DNA from: Bradyrhizobium iriomotense
GTDB taxonomy: Bacteria > Pseudomonadota > Alphaproteobacteria > Rhizobiales > Xanthobacteraceae
DNA length: 64,000 nt
Assembly: GCF_018129405.1 (NCBI RefSeq)
Contig: NZ_JAFCLP010000001.1
Location: 310,001-374,000 of the forward strand
Reading direction: 5' to 3'
The notes under the pieces were generated by a model. The model did not search any database. It was given only the letters and a program-made list of their open reading frames with translations, and was not told the origin of the DNA. A program made the translations under genes and the position numbers. This document shows, in pieces, positions 27,637-36,410 of the stretch (within the stretch, counting starts at the first letter, position 1; the number at the start of each line of letters is the position of its first letter).

Positions 27637-30060
27637 CTATCGCTTCAGCTCCCTGATCAGGTCGGCTAGACGCGAATCGTCAGGCCGGAGGCGCGCCAGT
27701 CGCTCGGCGTATCCAAGCGCCGCCGCGATGTCTCCCTTTTCCCTGCTGAAGCTCAAAGCGGCTGAGAGCAGCTCCAGATTGTTCGGATGACCGCGCAGGC
27801 TCTGGTCCAGCACAGAAAGAGCATCGTCGCGCCGACCCATTCCGTTCAGTCCGACGGCATAGACGTAGGCGTACCGCATTTGGCCGGGGTCAAGAGAGGC
27901 AGCCCGATGCAGCTCGTCGAGGGCCTCCTCGCTGCGCTTCTGGCGCACGAGTGTCAGACCAAGCGCGTAGTGGAGTGATGCGTCCTGCGCCGACGTGGAG
28001 AGTGCTTCACGCAGGATTTTCTCCCCATCACTGTCGCGTCCGAGCTGCCGATACAGGTCGGACAGGTTGACGGCGGCCGCCGCAAACGAGGGATCGAGCC
28101 TGAGGGCGGCGCGGTATTCGGCCTCCGCGGCGCCGGGATTGGCCTGGCGCCGGAAGAAGTCGCCGAGCGCCGTTCGCGAATCCGGCCGATCAGCATTCAG
28201 CTTCTGCGCAGCAATGAATTCGGCAGCCGCCTGCATGAACTTGTCGCGATCGGCCGCTGGCTGGCGCGCTGGGGGCATGGCGGCCAGAAGTTCGGCGGCG
28301 CGAATGCGCACACCACGCACGGGATCGCCCAGCTGCGGCGAAGCGAGCGGCCAGAGCTGATCGGCCGGCACTCCTTCGAGCCGATCGAGCGCGCCGAGCC
28401 TCACGAGCGGATCGGAATCGGAAAGCCCCTGCCGGATCAGATCGAGAACCGGTGCCGGAAGCTCCGCCAGCGCGCTGGCACGGACGATACCGGGGACGTC
28501 AGCTGCTCCAGCGATTGCGATAAGCTGCACTTGCGCGTCGGCCGCTTCGCTCCAGGCAGCATGAAACGCACGCGCATAGGTCTGATGGCCGCGCCGCTCT
28601 GGCCCGAACCAGCCCTCGATCTGATGCGCTGCCCAGGCCGCCGGCTTGTCGCGATGGCAGTCGTTGCACGCATTCGGTGCTCCCGTCTGCAGCGAGAGAT
28701 CGGGACGCGGAACGCGGAAGCCGTGGTCGTGGCGGCGGTCGACGACCATGTAACGGCGTTCCGGCATGTGGCAGGACGGGCAGCCCGGCGGCGGCGAGAC
28801 ATCGGCGTGATGCCGGTGCGCGGTGGATTCATATTTAGCGGGCGTATGGCACTGCCAACAAACGCCGTCTCCGGGCGCCTTCAACGTTGCGCTGTGCGGG
28901 TCGTGGCAGTCGCTGCAGGTCACGCCCTTGGCGAACATCCTGCTCTGCTTGAACGGTGCGTAATTGTAGGTCTCCTCGTCGTCGCGCATCTGGCCGTCGG
29001 CATGAAAGCGCTGGCGATCGAGCAGCGATACGCGGTGCGTGTCAGAGAGCGGTCGGCCCGGTATCCAGTCTTCCGAAAGCTGCCCGCGGCGCGCGTGGCA
29101 GCGCCCGCAGGTCTCGACCTCCTTGCGCAGCGCCGGCGCCGGCGCGCTGCGTACCGGCGTCAACGTGCCGGCGGAGGCGGACCAGGTGATGCCGGTGCGC
29201 TCATCGAAGCGGACCAGCAGGCCGTTATCGGCCTCGCGCGCCGCCGGCTTGCTGCGCGCCCAGGTGACGTGGCGCGAGCCGGCGCCGTGGCACGCCTCGC
29301 AGCCGACGCTGATCTCGGAGAAGGTGGTGGCGAAGCGATCCTTCTCGGCGTCATAGCCCTTGTGCACATCGGTCGAATGGCACTCCGCACACATGAAATT
29401 CCAGTTCTGGTTCAGCTTCGTCCAGTGCAGGGAATCGCTGCTGGTGATGGCGCTGTCCGGGTAGAGATGAAACCAGCGCTGACCGCCCTGCTCTTTCGGC
29501 CGCGTGTCCCAGGCGATGGACAGGGCCTGGACACGGCCATCCGGGAATTGGATCAGATATTGCTGCAGCGGGTCGATGCCGAAGGTGTATTTCACCTCGA
29601 AGGTCGCGAGCTTGCCGTCAGGCCCGTCGGTCTCGACCAGGAACTTGTTGTCCTTGCGGAAGAAGCGGGAGCGCGCGCCGGCGTAGTCGAAAGTCGCGCT
29701 GTTGAAATCGCCGCGCACGGACTGCGCCGTCGCGTGATCCATGGCGCGGCGGTGCTGCGAGGCCCGCCAGAGTCTTGCTTCCGCTTCGTGACACCCGGCA
29801 CAGGACTCGCTGCCGACGAAAGCCAATTCGGCAGGCGCCGACGTCTGGACGGGAGCCTTCGATGGTTCGAACCACTGCAGTCCGACGACGATCGCGGCAA
29901 CGACGGCGATCACGGCAACCACTGCGCTCGCACCGACGATCCAGCGCCTCGTGGCGCTGTGATTGGCTTGCAGCGGCTGCGGCGCGGACTGCACCGGTTC
30001 GGGCGCTGGCGCCTTGCGGAGCTTGCCGTTCTTGCGGTTCTTTCGCGAGCCTCGTGTCAC
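27637..30060 (-). CDS. Octaheme c-type cytochrome with C-terminal TPRs
   Basis: An 807-residue protein with a basic N-terminus, one membrane anchor (about 41-61, WIVGASAVVAVIAVVAAIVVG) and a periplasmic remainder. Eight CxxCH heme sites lie between residues 87 and about 465: CAGCH, CAECH, CEACH, CGRCH, CSDCH, CWQCH, CPSCH and CNDCH, as in the cytochrome c554/NrfA-like multiheme superfamily. HEAT-like helices follow, then TPRs (AEAEYRAALRLDPSFAAAAVN, LHYALGLTLVRQKRSEEAL). It would carry electrons; the TPRs suggest a docking partner. It is the last gene of the operon headed by the sulfatase. Confidence 0.88.
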   Translation of the reverse strand: MTRGSRKNRKNGKLRKAPAPEPVQSAPQPLQANHSATRRWIVGASAVVAVIAVVAAIVVGLQWFEPSKAPVQTSAPAELAFVGSESCAGCHEAEARLWRASQHRRAMDHATAQSVRGDFNSATFDYAGARSRFFRKDNKFLVETDGPDGKLATFEVKYTFGIDPLQQYLIQFPDGRVQALSIAWDTRPKEQGGQRWFHLYPDSAITSSDSLHWTKLNQNWNFMCAECHSTDVHKGYDAEKDRFATTFSEISVGCEACHGAGSRHVTWARSKPAAREADNGLLVRFDERTGITWSASAGTLTPVRSAPAPALRKEVETCGRCHARRGQLSEDWIPGRPLSDTHRVSLLDRQRFHADGQMRDDEETYNYAPFKQSRMFAKGVTCSDCHDPHSATLKAPGDGVCWQCHTPAKYESTAHRHHADVSPPPGCPSCHMPERRYMVVDRRHDHGFRVPRPDLSLQTGAPNACNDCHRDKPAAWAAHQIEGWFGPERRGHQTYARAFHAAWSEAADAQVQLIAIAGAADVPGIVRASALAELPAPVLDLIRQGLSDSDPLVRLGALDRLEGVPADQLWPLASPQLGDPVRGVRIRAAELLAAMPPARQPAADRDKFMQAAAEFIAAQKLNADRPDSRTALGDFFRRQANPGAAEAEYRAALRLDPSFAAAAVNLSDLYRQLGRDSDGEKILREALSTSAQDASLHYALGLTLVRQKRSEEALDELHRAASLDPGQMRYAYVYAVGLNGMGRRDDALSVLDQSLRGHPNNLELLSAALSFSREKGDIAAALGYAERLARLRPDDSRLADLIRELKR

Positions 30061-30095
30061 GTCTGCTTACCGCTCCAGCCGCTCCGCCACTCGGC

Positions 30096-30548
30096 TTACA
30101 CGTGAAGGTCATTGTCGTGAAGCGCAATTCTGGTTTCGCGCGCCAGATCGACGAGGGCGGCGCTGAACATCAGCATGGCCGCCATGAACAGGATCGCCAC
30201 GCCGTATTCGTGTGCGACTTGCAGGAGCGCGCTGACGAAGGCAACGAAGATGATGAGGGCCGTGAGGATCGCTGCGATGACGGAGCAGAACAGCGATCGG
30301 TTCAGAAGCCTCGCCCTCTTCCGGAGCCGCGGTAGATCGGCTTTCAGGAAGACTCTTGCAGAATCGCCTGCGGGAATGCCGTGAATGAACTGCGAGCGGT
30401 CGATCACCCGGTTGATCCGCGAAATCACGACCGAGATGAACGCAGCGACCGCGCCGAGCAGGAATGCGGGCGCTGCAACATTGGCGATGATGCGGCCAAG
30501 TTCGTTGATCGAAGGTGTGATTGGGATCAGATCTGTTACGCTTTGCAT
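30096..30548 (-). CDS. DUF2721 family membrane protein
   Basis: A 150-residue protein with three membrane segments (APAFLLGAVAAFISVVISRI, FCSVIAAILTALIIFVAFVSALL, GVAILFMAAMLMFSAALVDL) separated by a charged loop (ADLPRLRKRARLLNRS). This is the DUF2721 layout, function unknown. It lies 30 bases after the small secreted gene and 35 before the octaheme gene, so it is probably made together with them. Confidence 0.8.
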   Translation of the reverse strand: MQSVTDLIPITPSINELGRIIANVAAPAFLLGAVAAFISVVISRINRVIDRSQFIHGIPAGDSARVFLKADLPRLRKRARLLNRSLFCSVIAAILTALIIFVAFVSALLQVAHEYGVAILFMAAMLMFSAALVDLARETRIALHDNDLHV

Positions 30549-30578
30549 GTCACCGCCGTTCGGTGCTGGCGCGCCTCG

Positions 30579-30857
30579 TCACCGCAGCGGCTCGACCTTG
30601 GCGGGCATGTCCGGCCAGCGGCTCACCCGATAGCTCGCATTGCTGCATCTAAGCACCCAGACCCCATGATCGGCCCTCGAGCGCGCGGCATCCTTGGTTG
30701 CGCCCAGCGGCTTGTCGCAAGTAAACCCCTGCGAGCGGATTTGTGCGGCAAGCATGCCCTGAAGCGTCTCCGCCGCGCCCTGCGCTGAAATGCGGCCGAC
30801 GGCCAAGACGTCGACCAGTGCAAGCGTTGCAATGAAGATCCAACGACCGTTCTTCAT
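30579..30857 (-). CDS. Small secreted protein (92 aa), unknown
   Basis: N-terminal signal peptide MKNGRWIFIATLALVDVLAVGRISAQ, then a short mature domain of about 66 residues with two cysteines (GFTCDKPLG, LRCSNASY) that could form a disulfide, and a tryptophan-rich end (HGVWVLRC, SRWPDMPAK). GGAGAAG precedes the ATG. No family recognised. It is the second gene of the sulfatase-octaheme operon. Confidence 0.65.
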   Translation of the reverse strand: MKNGRWIFIATLALVDVLAVGRISAQGAAETLQGMLAAQIRSQGFTCDKPLGATKDAARSRADHGVWVLRCSNASYRVSRWPDMPAKVEPLR

Positions 30858-30932
30858 GAGCTTCTCCGATCGCGCATCGCGTGCATTTGGCCGCCGGGAA
30901 GCCGATTGGCTTCCCGGCGGTCTCGCGCCGAG

Positions 30933-33623
30933 CTATTGGCTGACACATTCCTGAACGAACTTGACGCGGTCCACCATACCAAGATCCTTCGCCTCCGCCT
31001 GCTTGCGGCAACCCTCGCGCTTGTCGATCCGCAACTGGATTTTGTCGACGAGGCTCAGGCCGACGGTGCCGACTTGCGGTTCGGCCGAAGCCGTCTTGCC
31101 GGCATCGCTTGACGGACCATCCCCGGCGGCGCGCGCGGCCTCCTGCAGCCGCTTGATGTCGTTCGGGCTCAGCTTTGGCCGGTCGATATCCAAACTAACC
31201 TTGTTGAGCTTGCCGGTAAAGGCAAACGGTGCCTGGTAGTCGTTGTCGTCAACCGGCGTGCCGGTGTCTGAACCGATGTCCAGCGCCTCGTCCCATTGCA
31301 GGATTAAGGGAAGCGTGTGCTCCATCTTCTCCGTCGCCACCACATTGCCGTCGACCTTCAACGTGCCGGTGCCGCCCTTTCCGATGCCGCTGTAATCGCC
31401 GAACAGCATGGTCGCTGCGCCGAGACCGTCATACTTGAAGGCAAACTCGATCAAGTGCTTGCCAGGCGTGAGCTCAGACCCTCCTTCCCAGCGCACTCGC
31501 TTGAGGTCGACGAGATTCCAGGTAAAGACCGGCTTGTTCTTCAGCACATAGAAGCCGTAACCGCCGAAACGGCCGCCCTGGGTCACCAGCATGCCTTGAG
31601 CGCCGCCCTGCGGAATTTCCACGTCCACCTTGAAGACGTAAGAGGAGTTGAGAAGGCTCGGCGCATCACCGTTCGGCACGCCGGTCATCGGCCGCGACCA
31701 GGCAAAGCTTGTCCGACCCGCGCTCAGGCTCGGACGCGGCGTGATAATGCGAGTTGCCACGGACGAGTCCAGTGGCAGTACCTGATACTTTTCCGCCTCC
31801 TTCCAGAACAGTGCCTGCAGTTCCTTCAGCTTGGCTGGATTCCTGGCTGCCACGTCCTCGTACTGCGTCCAGTCGTTGCGTAAATCGTACAGCTCCCAAG
31901 GATAGTCGCCGGGAGCCGGCAGCTTGGCCACCGTCACCCACGGCGGCCGCAGCACCTTGGTGCTGGCGATCCAGCCGTCACTATAGATCGCGCGGTCCGC
32001 AAACATCTCGAAATACTGCGTCTTGTGCGTCGACGGCGCGTTCGCGTTCTTGGCATCGAACGTATACATCATGCTGACGCCTTCGATCGGCTTCTGAGGG
32101 ATGCCATCGACGATGTCCGGGGCCTTGATCTTCGACGCCTCAAGGATAGTTGGCACGACGTCAATCACATGGTGGAACTGCTGGCGGATCCCCCCCTTGT
32201 CCTTGATCACCGCCGGCCAGGAGATCGCCATGCCCTGACGCGTGCCGCCGAAGTGCGAGACGATCTGCTTGGTCCAGGAGAACGGCGTGTCGAACGCCCA
32301 GGCCCAGCCGATCGACATGTGGTTGTAGGTGCGGTCGGTGCCCCAGACGTCGTAGAAATATTTGAGCTGGTCCTCGACCGACGGGTTGATCTGGTTGAAC
32401 ATCGCCACTTCGTTCGGCGTGCCATTCGGCTGCCCTTCGGCGCTGGTGCCGTTATCGCCCTCGATGTAGATGATCAGGGTATTGTCGAGTTTTCCCATGT
32501 CGTCGATCGACTGGATCACCCGCCCGATCTCGTTGTCGGCGTAAGCCGCAAAGGCTGCGAATACCTCGGCCTGGCGGATGAACAGCTTCTTCTCATCGGC
32601 GGAAAGCTGGTCCCACTCCTTGATCAGGTCCTTCGGCCACGGCGTGAGCTTTGCGTTCTGCGGGATCACGCCGAGCTTCTTCTGGTTGTCGAAGATGGTG
32701 TCGCGCAGCTTGTTCCAGCCCTGGTCGAACAGGTGCATATCGCCGATCTTCTTCACCCACTCCTTGGTCGGATGATGCGGCGCATGCGTCGCGCCGGGCG
32801 CGAACTTGATGAAGAACGGCGTATCCGGCGATAGCGCGTTCATGCGATTGACATAGTCGATGGCGTCGTCCGCCATCGCCGTCACCAGATTCCAGCCGGG
32901 ATTTCCCTGGTAGGGATAGATTGCCGTGGTGTTGCGAACGAGATTGCCGGGCTCCCACTGATTGGTATCGCCCCCCATGAAGCCGTAGAAATATTCAAAG
33001 CCCATGCCGGTCGGCCACTGGTCGAACGGGCCGGCCTGGCTCGCCTGGTATTCCGGCGTGTTGTGGTTCTTGCCAAACCATGCCGTATGATAGCCGTTGT
33101 CGGTCAGGATGCGGCCGATCGTGGCCTTGTCCTTGGTGATGATGCTGTCATAGCCGGGGTAACCGGTCGCCTGCTCGGCGACCACGCCGTAGCCCGCCGA
33201 ATGATGATTGCGCCCCGTAATCAGCGCTGCGCGCGTCGGCGAGCACAGCGCCGTTGAATGGAAATTGGTGTAGCGCAGTCCGCTTTGCGCGATGCGGTCG
33301 AGCGCCGGCGTTGGAATGACGCCCCCGAACGTGCTTGGCACGCCGTAGCCGGCATCATCGGTGATGATGAGCAGCACGTTCGGTGCGCCCTTGGGCGGCA
33401 CCACGCGCGAGGGCCAGAAAGGAGTAGAATTGCGCGCGTCGCGCTCGATCTTGCCGCCGAACTTCTGCGGCGGCGGTGGCAGCTGATTGCCGGGAATGGT
33501 GATGGTCGCGGCGGGCGAGCCCGGAGGTGGTGCGGCCTGTTGGGCTTGCTGTGCGAATGCCGGCGACGAGAGCGCAAGGGTCAGTGAAAATGCGACAAGA
33601 TGAAAGGATCGCGCAGCGCTCAT
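30933..33623 (-). CDS. Exported arylsulfatase with C-terminal extension
   Basis: An 896-residue type I sulfatase hydrolysing sulfate esters in the periplasm. Signal peptide ends SPAFAQ. Metal aspartates are in NVLLIITDDAGYG (D89, D90); C127 in LCSPTRAALITGR is the residue converted to formylglycine; GDNGTSAEGQ supplies the later aspartate/asparagine pair. The last 170 residues are a jelly-roll-like region (KYDGLGAATMLFGDYSG) and a tail CRKQAEAKDLGMVDRVKFVQECV resembling one PsiF repeat. A perfect FNR/FixK box lies 58 bases upstream. Probably first gene of a four-gene operon. Confidence 0.92.
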   Translation of the reverse strand: MSAARSFHLVAFSLTLALSSPAFAQQAQQAAPPPGSPAATITIPGNQLPPPPQKFGGKIERDARNSTPFWPSRVVPPKGAPNVLLIITDDAGYGVPSTFGGVIPTPALDRIAQSGLRYTNFHSTALCSPTRAALITGRNHHSAGYGVVAEQATGYPGYDSIITKDKATIGRILTDNGYHTAWFGKNHNTPEYQASQAGPFDQWPTGMGFEYFYGFMGGDTNQWEPGNLVRNTTAIYPYQGNPGWNLVTAMADDAIDYVNRMNALSPDTPFFIKFAPGATHAPHHPTKEWVKKIGDMHLFDQGWNKLRDTIFDNQKKLGVIPQNAKLTPWPKDLIKEWDQLSADEKKLFIRQAEVFAAFAAYADNEIGRVIQSIDDMGKLDNTLIIYIEGDNGTSAEGQPNGTPNEVAMFNQINPSVEDQLKYFYDVWGTDRTYNHMSIGWAWAFDTPFSWTKQIVSHFGGTRQGMAISWPAVIKDKGGIRQQFHHVIDVVPTILEASKIKAPDIVDGIPQKPIEGVSMMYTFDAKNANAPSTHKTQYFEMFADRAIYSDGWIASTKVLRPPWVTVAKLPAPGDYPWELYDLRNDWTQYEDVAARNPAKLKELQALFWKEAEKYQVLPLDSSVATRIITPRPSLSAGRTSFAWSRPMTGVPNGDAPSLLNSSYVFKVDVEIPQGGAQGMLVTQGGRFGGYGFYVLKNKPVFTWNLVDLKRVRWEGGSELTPGKHLIEFAFKYDGLGAATMLFGDYSGIGKGGTGTLKVDGNVVATEKMEHTLPLILQWDEALDIGSDTGTPVDDNDYQAPFAFTGKLNKVSLDIDRPKLSPNDIKRLQEAARAAGDGPSSDAGKTASAEPQVGTVGLSLVDKIQLRIDKREGCRKQAEAKDLGMVDRVKFVQECVSQ

Positions 33624-33680
33624 TGCAATTACTCCCCTTCAAATGAGGCGCAATCATTTTACGGCGGCCCGAAAAAGGGT

Positions 33681-33694
33681 TTGATATGGATCAA
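33681..33694 (-). promoter_or_regulatory. FNR/FixK-type box upstream of the sulfatase operon
   Basis: TTGATATGGATCAA is a perfect palindromic TTGAT-N4-ATCAA. Its centre is 64 bases before the sulfatase ATG, consistent with a site near -41 of a transcript with a short leader. The 320-bp gap 33624-33942 holds this box and otherwise only the divergent promoter region of the SphA-like gene. Confidence 0.75.
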
Positions 33695-33942
33695 CAGATC
33701 AGGATGACGGATCGGAAGCGGACAGGCCGGAGACAGAGGAGCGCCGTTTTTCCGTAAACTCCCGCGGCCTTATTTCCATGCGCTGGTATCATGGCGCGGT
33801 AGTGTTGTTATCTTGCTACACCCGGATGCCAAAAATTCCCGGCGCATCGGCAGCTATGGCAAGTCCGGTCGGCTCGGTCATATGATCCGCAACAAATCAG
33901 GCGCTCCCACTGAGCGAAGCTCGTGGTCCGGGAGGAGTCACC

Positions 33943-34995
33943 ATGCGATTGACGAAAGCGTTTGCCGCTCTTGCATTTGCGGCCTTGGCATCAATACCGA
34001 CCAAGACCTTGGCCGACGAAAGCGGTATCAGCTTCTGGATTCCGGGCCTATTCGGCAGCCTTGCTGCCACACCTCAGCAACCGGGCTGGACGGCCGCTGC
34101 GATCTACTATCACACCTCGGTGTCCGCCGGCGGTGACGTGGCGCGGGCGCGCGAAATTCAGATCGGACGTATCCCTGCGAACCTGACGGCCACGTTGAAC
34201 GCCAATGTCAATGCGAACGTCGATCTCGGCATCTTGAATGCGACCTACGTCTTCGCAACGCCGGTGCTGGGCGGTCAGGCCTCGGCCACCCTGCTTGGAG
34301 TCTACGCTACAAACACGACTTCGCTGAACGGATTGGTGACGGGAACACTTGCGACGCCGCTCGGCTCGATTCCGTTCTCGCGCTTCGATTCCATCAGCGA
34401 TTCCGTGACCGGCTTTGGCGATGTGATCCCGCAATTCGCGCTGCGCTGGAATGCCGGTGTCAACAACTACATGACATACATCACGGGCGATATTCCGGTC
34501 GGGGCTTACCAGTCGACTCGGCTCGCCAATATCGGGATCGGTCACGGTGCGATCGACGCGGGCGGCGGCTATACCTATTTCAATCCGCAGACCGGACATG
34601 AGCTGTCCGGCGTGCTCGGGTTCACCTACAATTTCAAGAACACCGATACGCAGTATCAGAGTGGCGTGGACATGCACTTCGACTGGGGCGCATCCCAGTT
34701 CCTGAGCAAGCAGGTGCAGGTGGGTTTAGTCGGCTATGTCTACCAGCAGCTCGGCTGCGACAGCGGATCCGGCGATCGCGTCGGCTGCTTCCGCTCGCGC
34801 GTGGGCGGGATCGGGCCGCAGATCGGATTCATCTTCCCGGTCGGCGACAAACAGGGCTACCTCAACTTCAAGGGCTACAAGGAATTTGCCGCCGAAAACC
34901 GGCCCGAGGGCTGGAATGCGTGGGTGACGTTCGTGATTTCGCCGGCGGCACCGCCGCCCGCAGTGACGCCGACGAAGCACGTCATCACCAAGTGA
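33943..34995 (+). CDS. SphA/MetA-type outer-membrane transporter
   Basis: A 350-residue protein: signal peptide MRLTKAFAALAFAALASIPTK.., then GISFWIPGLFGSLAA near the mature N-terminus, GFGDVIPQFALRW in the middle and a C-terminal beta-strand pattern. This matches the Phenol_MetA_deg / SphA family of outer-membrane channels for hydrophobic or aromatic compounds. GGGAGGAG precedes the ATG. It diverges from the arylsulfatase, so it might admit sulfate esters or release their products; this is inferred from position. Confidence 0.85.
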   Translation: MRLTKAFAALAFAALASIPTKTLADESGISFWIPGLFGSLAATPQQPGWTAAAIYYHTSVSAGGDVARAREIQIGRIPANLTATLNANVNANVDLGILNATYVFATPVLGGQASATLLGVYATNTTSLNGLVTGTLATPLGSIPFSRFDSISDSVTGFGDVIPQFALRWNAGVNNYMTYITGDIPVGAYQSTRLANIGIGHGAIDAGGGYTYFNPQTGHELSGVLGFTYNFKNTDTQYQSGVDMHFDWGASQFLSKQVQVGLVGYVYQQLGCDSGSGDRVGCFRSRVGGIGPQIGFIFPVGDKQGYLNFKGYKEFAAENRPEGWNAWVTFVISPAAPPPAVTPTKHVITK

Positions 34996-35169
34996 CGGGC
35001 GTTCACGATGCTGTCTGGAGTGCGGGACCTTACTCGATCACGCAATCCGCACTGACCCCAGGCGTCAGCCCTGTGGCCTCCGATTGCGGCGGCCTTCTTG
35101 TTGGCGCCAGATGAGGTGGTCCTGCGATCCTCCGAGAAGCAATCGATGTCGAATTAAGGTCGCCTCCCT

Positions 35170-35194
35170 GGAACAGGCGGGGTTCCGCCCCGTT
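35170..35194 (+). promoter_or_regulatory. EcfG-type general stress promoter
   Basis: GGAAC (35170-35174), 16 bases, then CGTT (35191-35194): an exact match to the alphaproteobacterial EcfG consensus. It lies 133 bases before the 60-residue small gene at 35328. The 333-bp gap 34996-35327 shows no other feature. Confidence 0.65.
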
Positions 35195-35327
35195 GTCTCT
35201 GCAGGGGCGCGCTCGTGGGAGCGCAGGCGGGCCATCCAACGACAAGTCGACCACTGCAGCCCGCGAGCCGAACACGCCGGGTCCGGCGCGTTTCGAGATC
35301 GCGCCTGAACATCCAATCGAGGTCAAG

Positions 35328-35510
35328 ATGATGAGAGATCATCCCGCGTCCCGGGCTCTGCGGGAGGCCAACAAGGCATTCAAGCCGGTCGAGACCAAGA
35401 AGCCGATGACCGACTATGCGAAGGCGCAACAGTCTCTTCATGAAAATCGCGAGCGCCTGAAAGCGGAACGACTGGCGCGAGAGGCCAAGCAGGGACATCG
35501 TCCCAGATAA
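35328..35510 (+). CDS. Small basic hypothetical protein (60 aa)
   Basis: Starts at one of two adjacent ATGs (35328, 35331) after GAGG. The product is helical and highly charged: MMRDHPASRALREANKAF, AKAQQSLHENRERLKAERLAREA and a basic end KQGHRPR. It has no cysteines, signal or membrane segment. Short helical proteins of this composition are common in Bradyrhizobium. It follows an EcfG-type promoter, so a general stress role is plausible. The next gene begins 10 bases on. Confidence 0.65.
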   Translation: MMRDHPASRALREANKAFKPVETKKPMTDYAKAQQSLHENRERLKAERLAREAKQGHRPR

Positions 35511-35520
35511 GGCAGTGCCG

Positions 35521-35757
35521 GTGCCGCATTATTACTTCGACATCAGGGACGGCAAGGCACTTGCTGTGGACGAAGAGGGACTGAGTCTGACGAACCAGAG
35601 AGCTGCCGAGATCGAAGCTGCGCTGTCTCTTGCCGATAGCGCCAAGGACCTTCCGCCGTCCGCGAGTGGCCGCGGTCTGGCGATCGAGGTTCGCGATGCC
35701 AATGGTCCGATCTTTCGGGCGGCATTTCTCTTCGGAACCGCCCGGTCGAACGATTGA
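35521..35757 (+). CDS. DUF6894-like small protein (78 aa)
   Basis: The N-terminus MPHYYFDIRDGKALAVDEEG and the end IEVRDANGPIFRAAFLF are the pattern of the small rhizobial family annotated DUF6894. I take the GTG at 35521, since family members start M-P-x-Y-F/Y-F-D; a GTG at 35515 would add two residues. It is probably cotranscribed with the preceding gene from the EcfG-type promoter. Function unknown. Confidence 0.72.
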   Translation: MPHYYFDIRDGKALAVDEEGLSLTNQRAAEIEAALSLADSAKDLPPSASGRGLAIEVRDANGPIFRAAFLFGTARSND

Positions 35758-35777
35758 GGTCGGCCCCGGACTTCAGT

Positions 35778-36002
35778 CTAGAGCATCGAGAGGACGACGA
35801 CGCCGTCCTCGAGCTCGCCGGAAGCCAGTCGCGCCCGCGCGATACGCTCGAACTCCGTCCGGTATTTCTGAAGATAACTGAAGGCCTGCTTCTGCGTCTG
35901 AAAGGTGGTCGCAAGACGGCATAGCTGTCGGCCTGCGCCGAGCGCGAGAAAGAAGGTGATTGTGCCGCCGGCATCCGGCTTGATCCTAGGCACGACCTGC
36001 AC
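35778..36002 (-). CDS. Small hypothetical protein (about 74 aa)
   Basis: Minus-strand frame with plausible content: GGTITFFLALGAGRQLCRLATTF, TQKQAFSYLQKYRTEFERIARARL and an acidic-hydrophobic end ELEDGVVVLSML. Start is uncertain: GTG at 36002 or GTG at 35993; neither has a strong ribosome site. It converges with the DUF6894-like gene, 20 bases apart. No family recognised. Confidence 0.5.
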   Translation of the reverse strand: MQVVPRIKPDAGGTITFFLALGAGRQLCRLATTFQTQKQAFSYLQKYRTEFERIARARLASGELEDGVVVLSML

Positions 36003-36056
36003 TCTTTCGCATGTGAACGGCCCTCTTCAGCTTCTCGGCGACACTGGTGAATGCGG

Positions 36057-36312
36057 CTATCGCGGCAACTTTCTCGTCCGCTTCTTCGGTGCAGGCGCCG
36101 GCAACGATGCGCGAAGATTGGCGTCGGCCGCTTGCTCAGCTGCTTCCTTGGCCTCGCGCAGCTCGCGAAGCCGCGCCATGTTCCTGCGAACGTCGATCGC
36201 CCCGCCTTTCGACATCCGCGATCGCGCGTGCACCTTCTTCAGCCGCCAGGCGCTGACGCTCGGAGCGCGCGATGGCTTCGGGCGACGGTTCGGCCGATCT
36301 CCTGGCGCTCAT
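36057..36312 (-). pseudogene. Small helical rhizobial protein gene, probable one-base frameshift
   Basis: The ATG at 36312 opens MSARRSAEPSPEAIARSERQ, RLAAEEGARAIADVERR. At the run CCCC (36200-36203 on the plus strand) the frame leaves this path. Dropping one base restores AIDVRRNMARLRELREAKEA, AEQAADANLRASLPAPAPKK and a stop at 36057, giving about 84 residues with the VRxNMxRLRxLRxAKEA motif found in many small Bradyrhizobium proteins. Without the correction the frame ends after 57 residues. A sequencing error at the homopolymer would look the same. Confidence 0.6.
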
Positions 36313-36410
36313 CTCTCACCTGCCCGGCAACGGAGAAAACCCGCTCAATCCTTACGATCGAGCGGGTCGCATGGCCGTTTCAGTACATCCGTGAAACGGC
36401 AGTACAGAGC

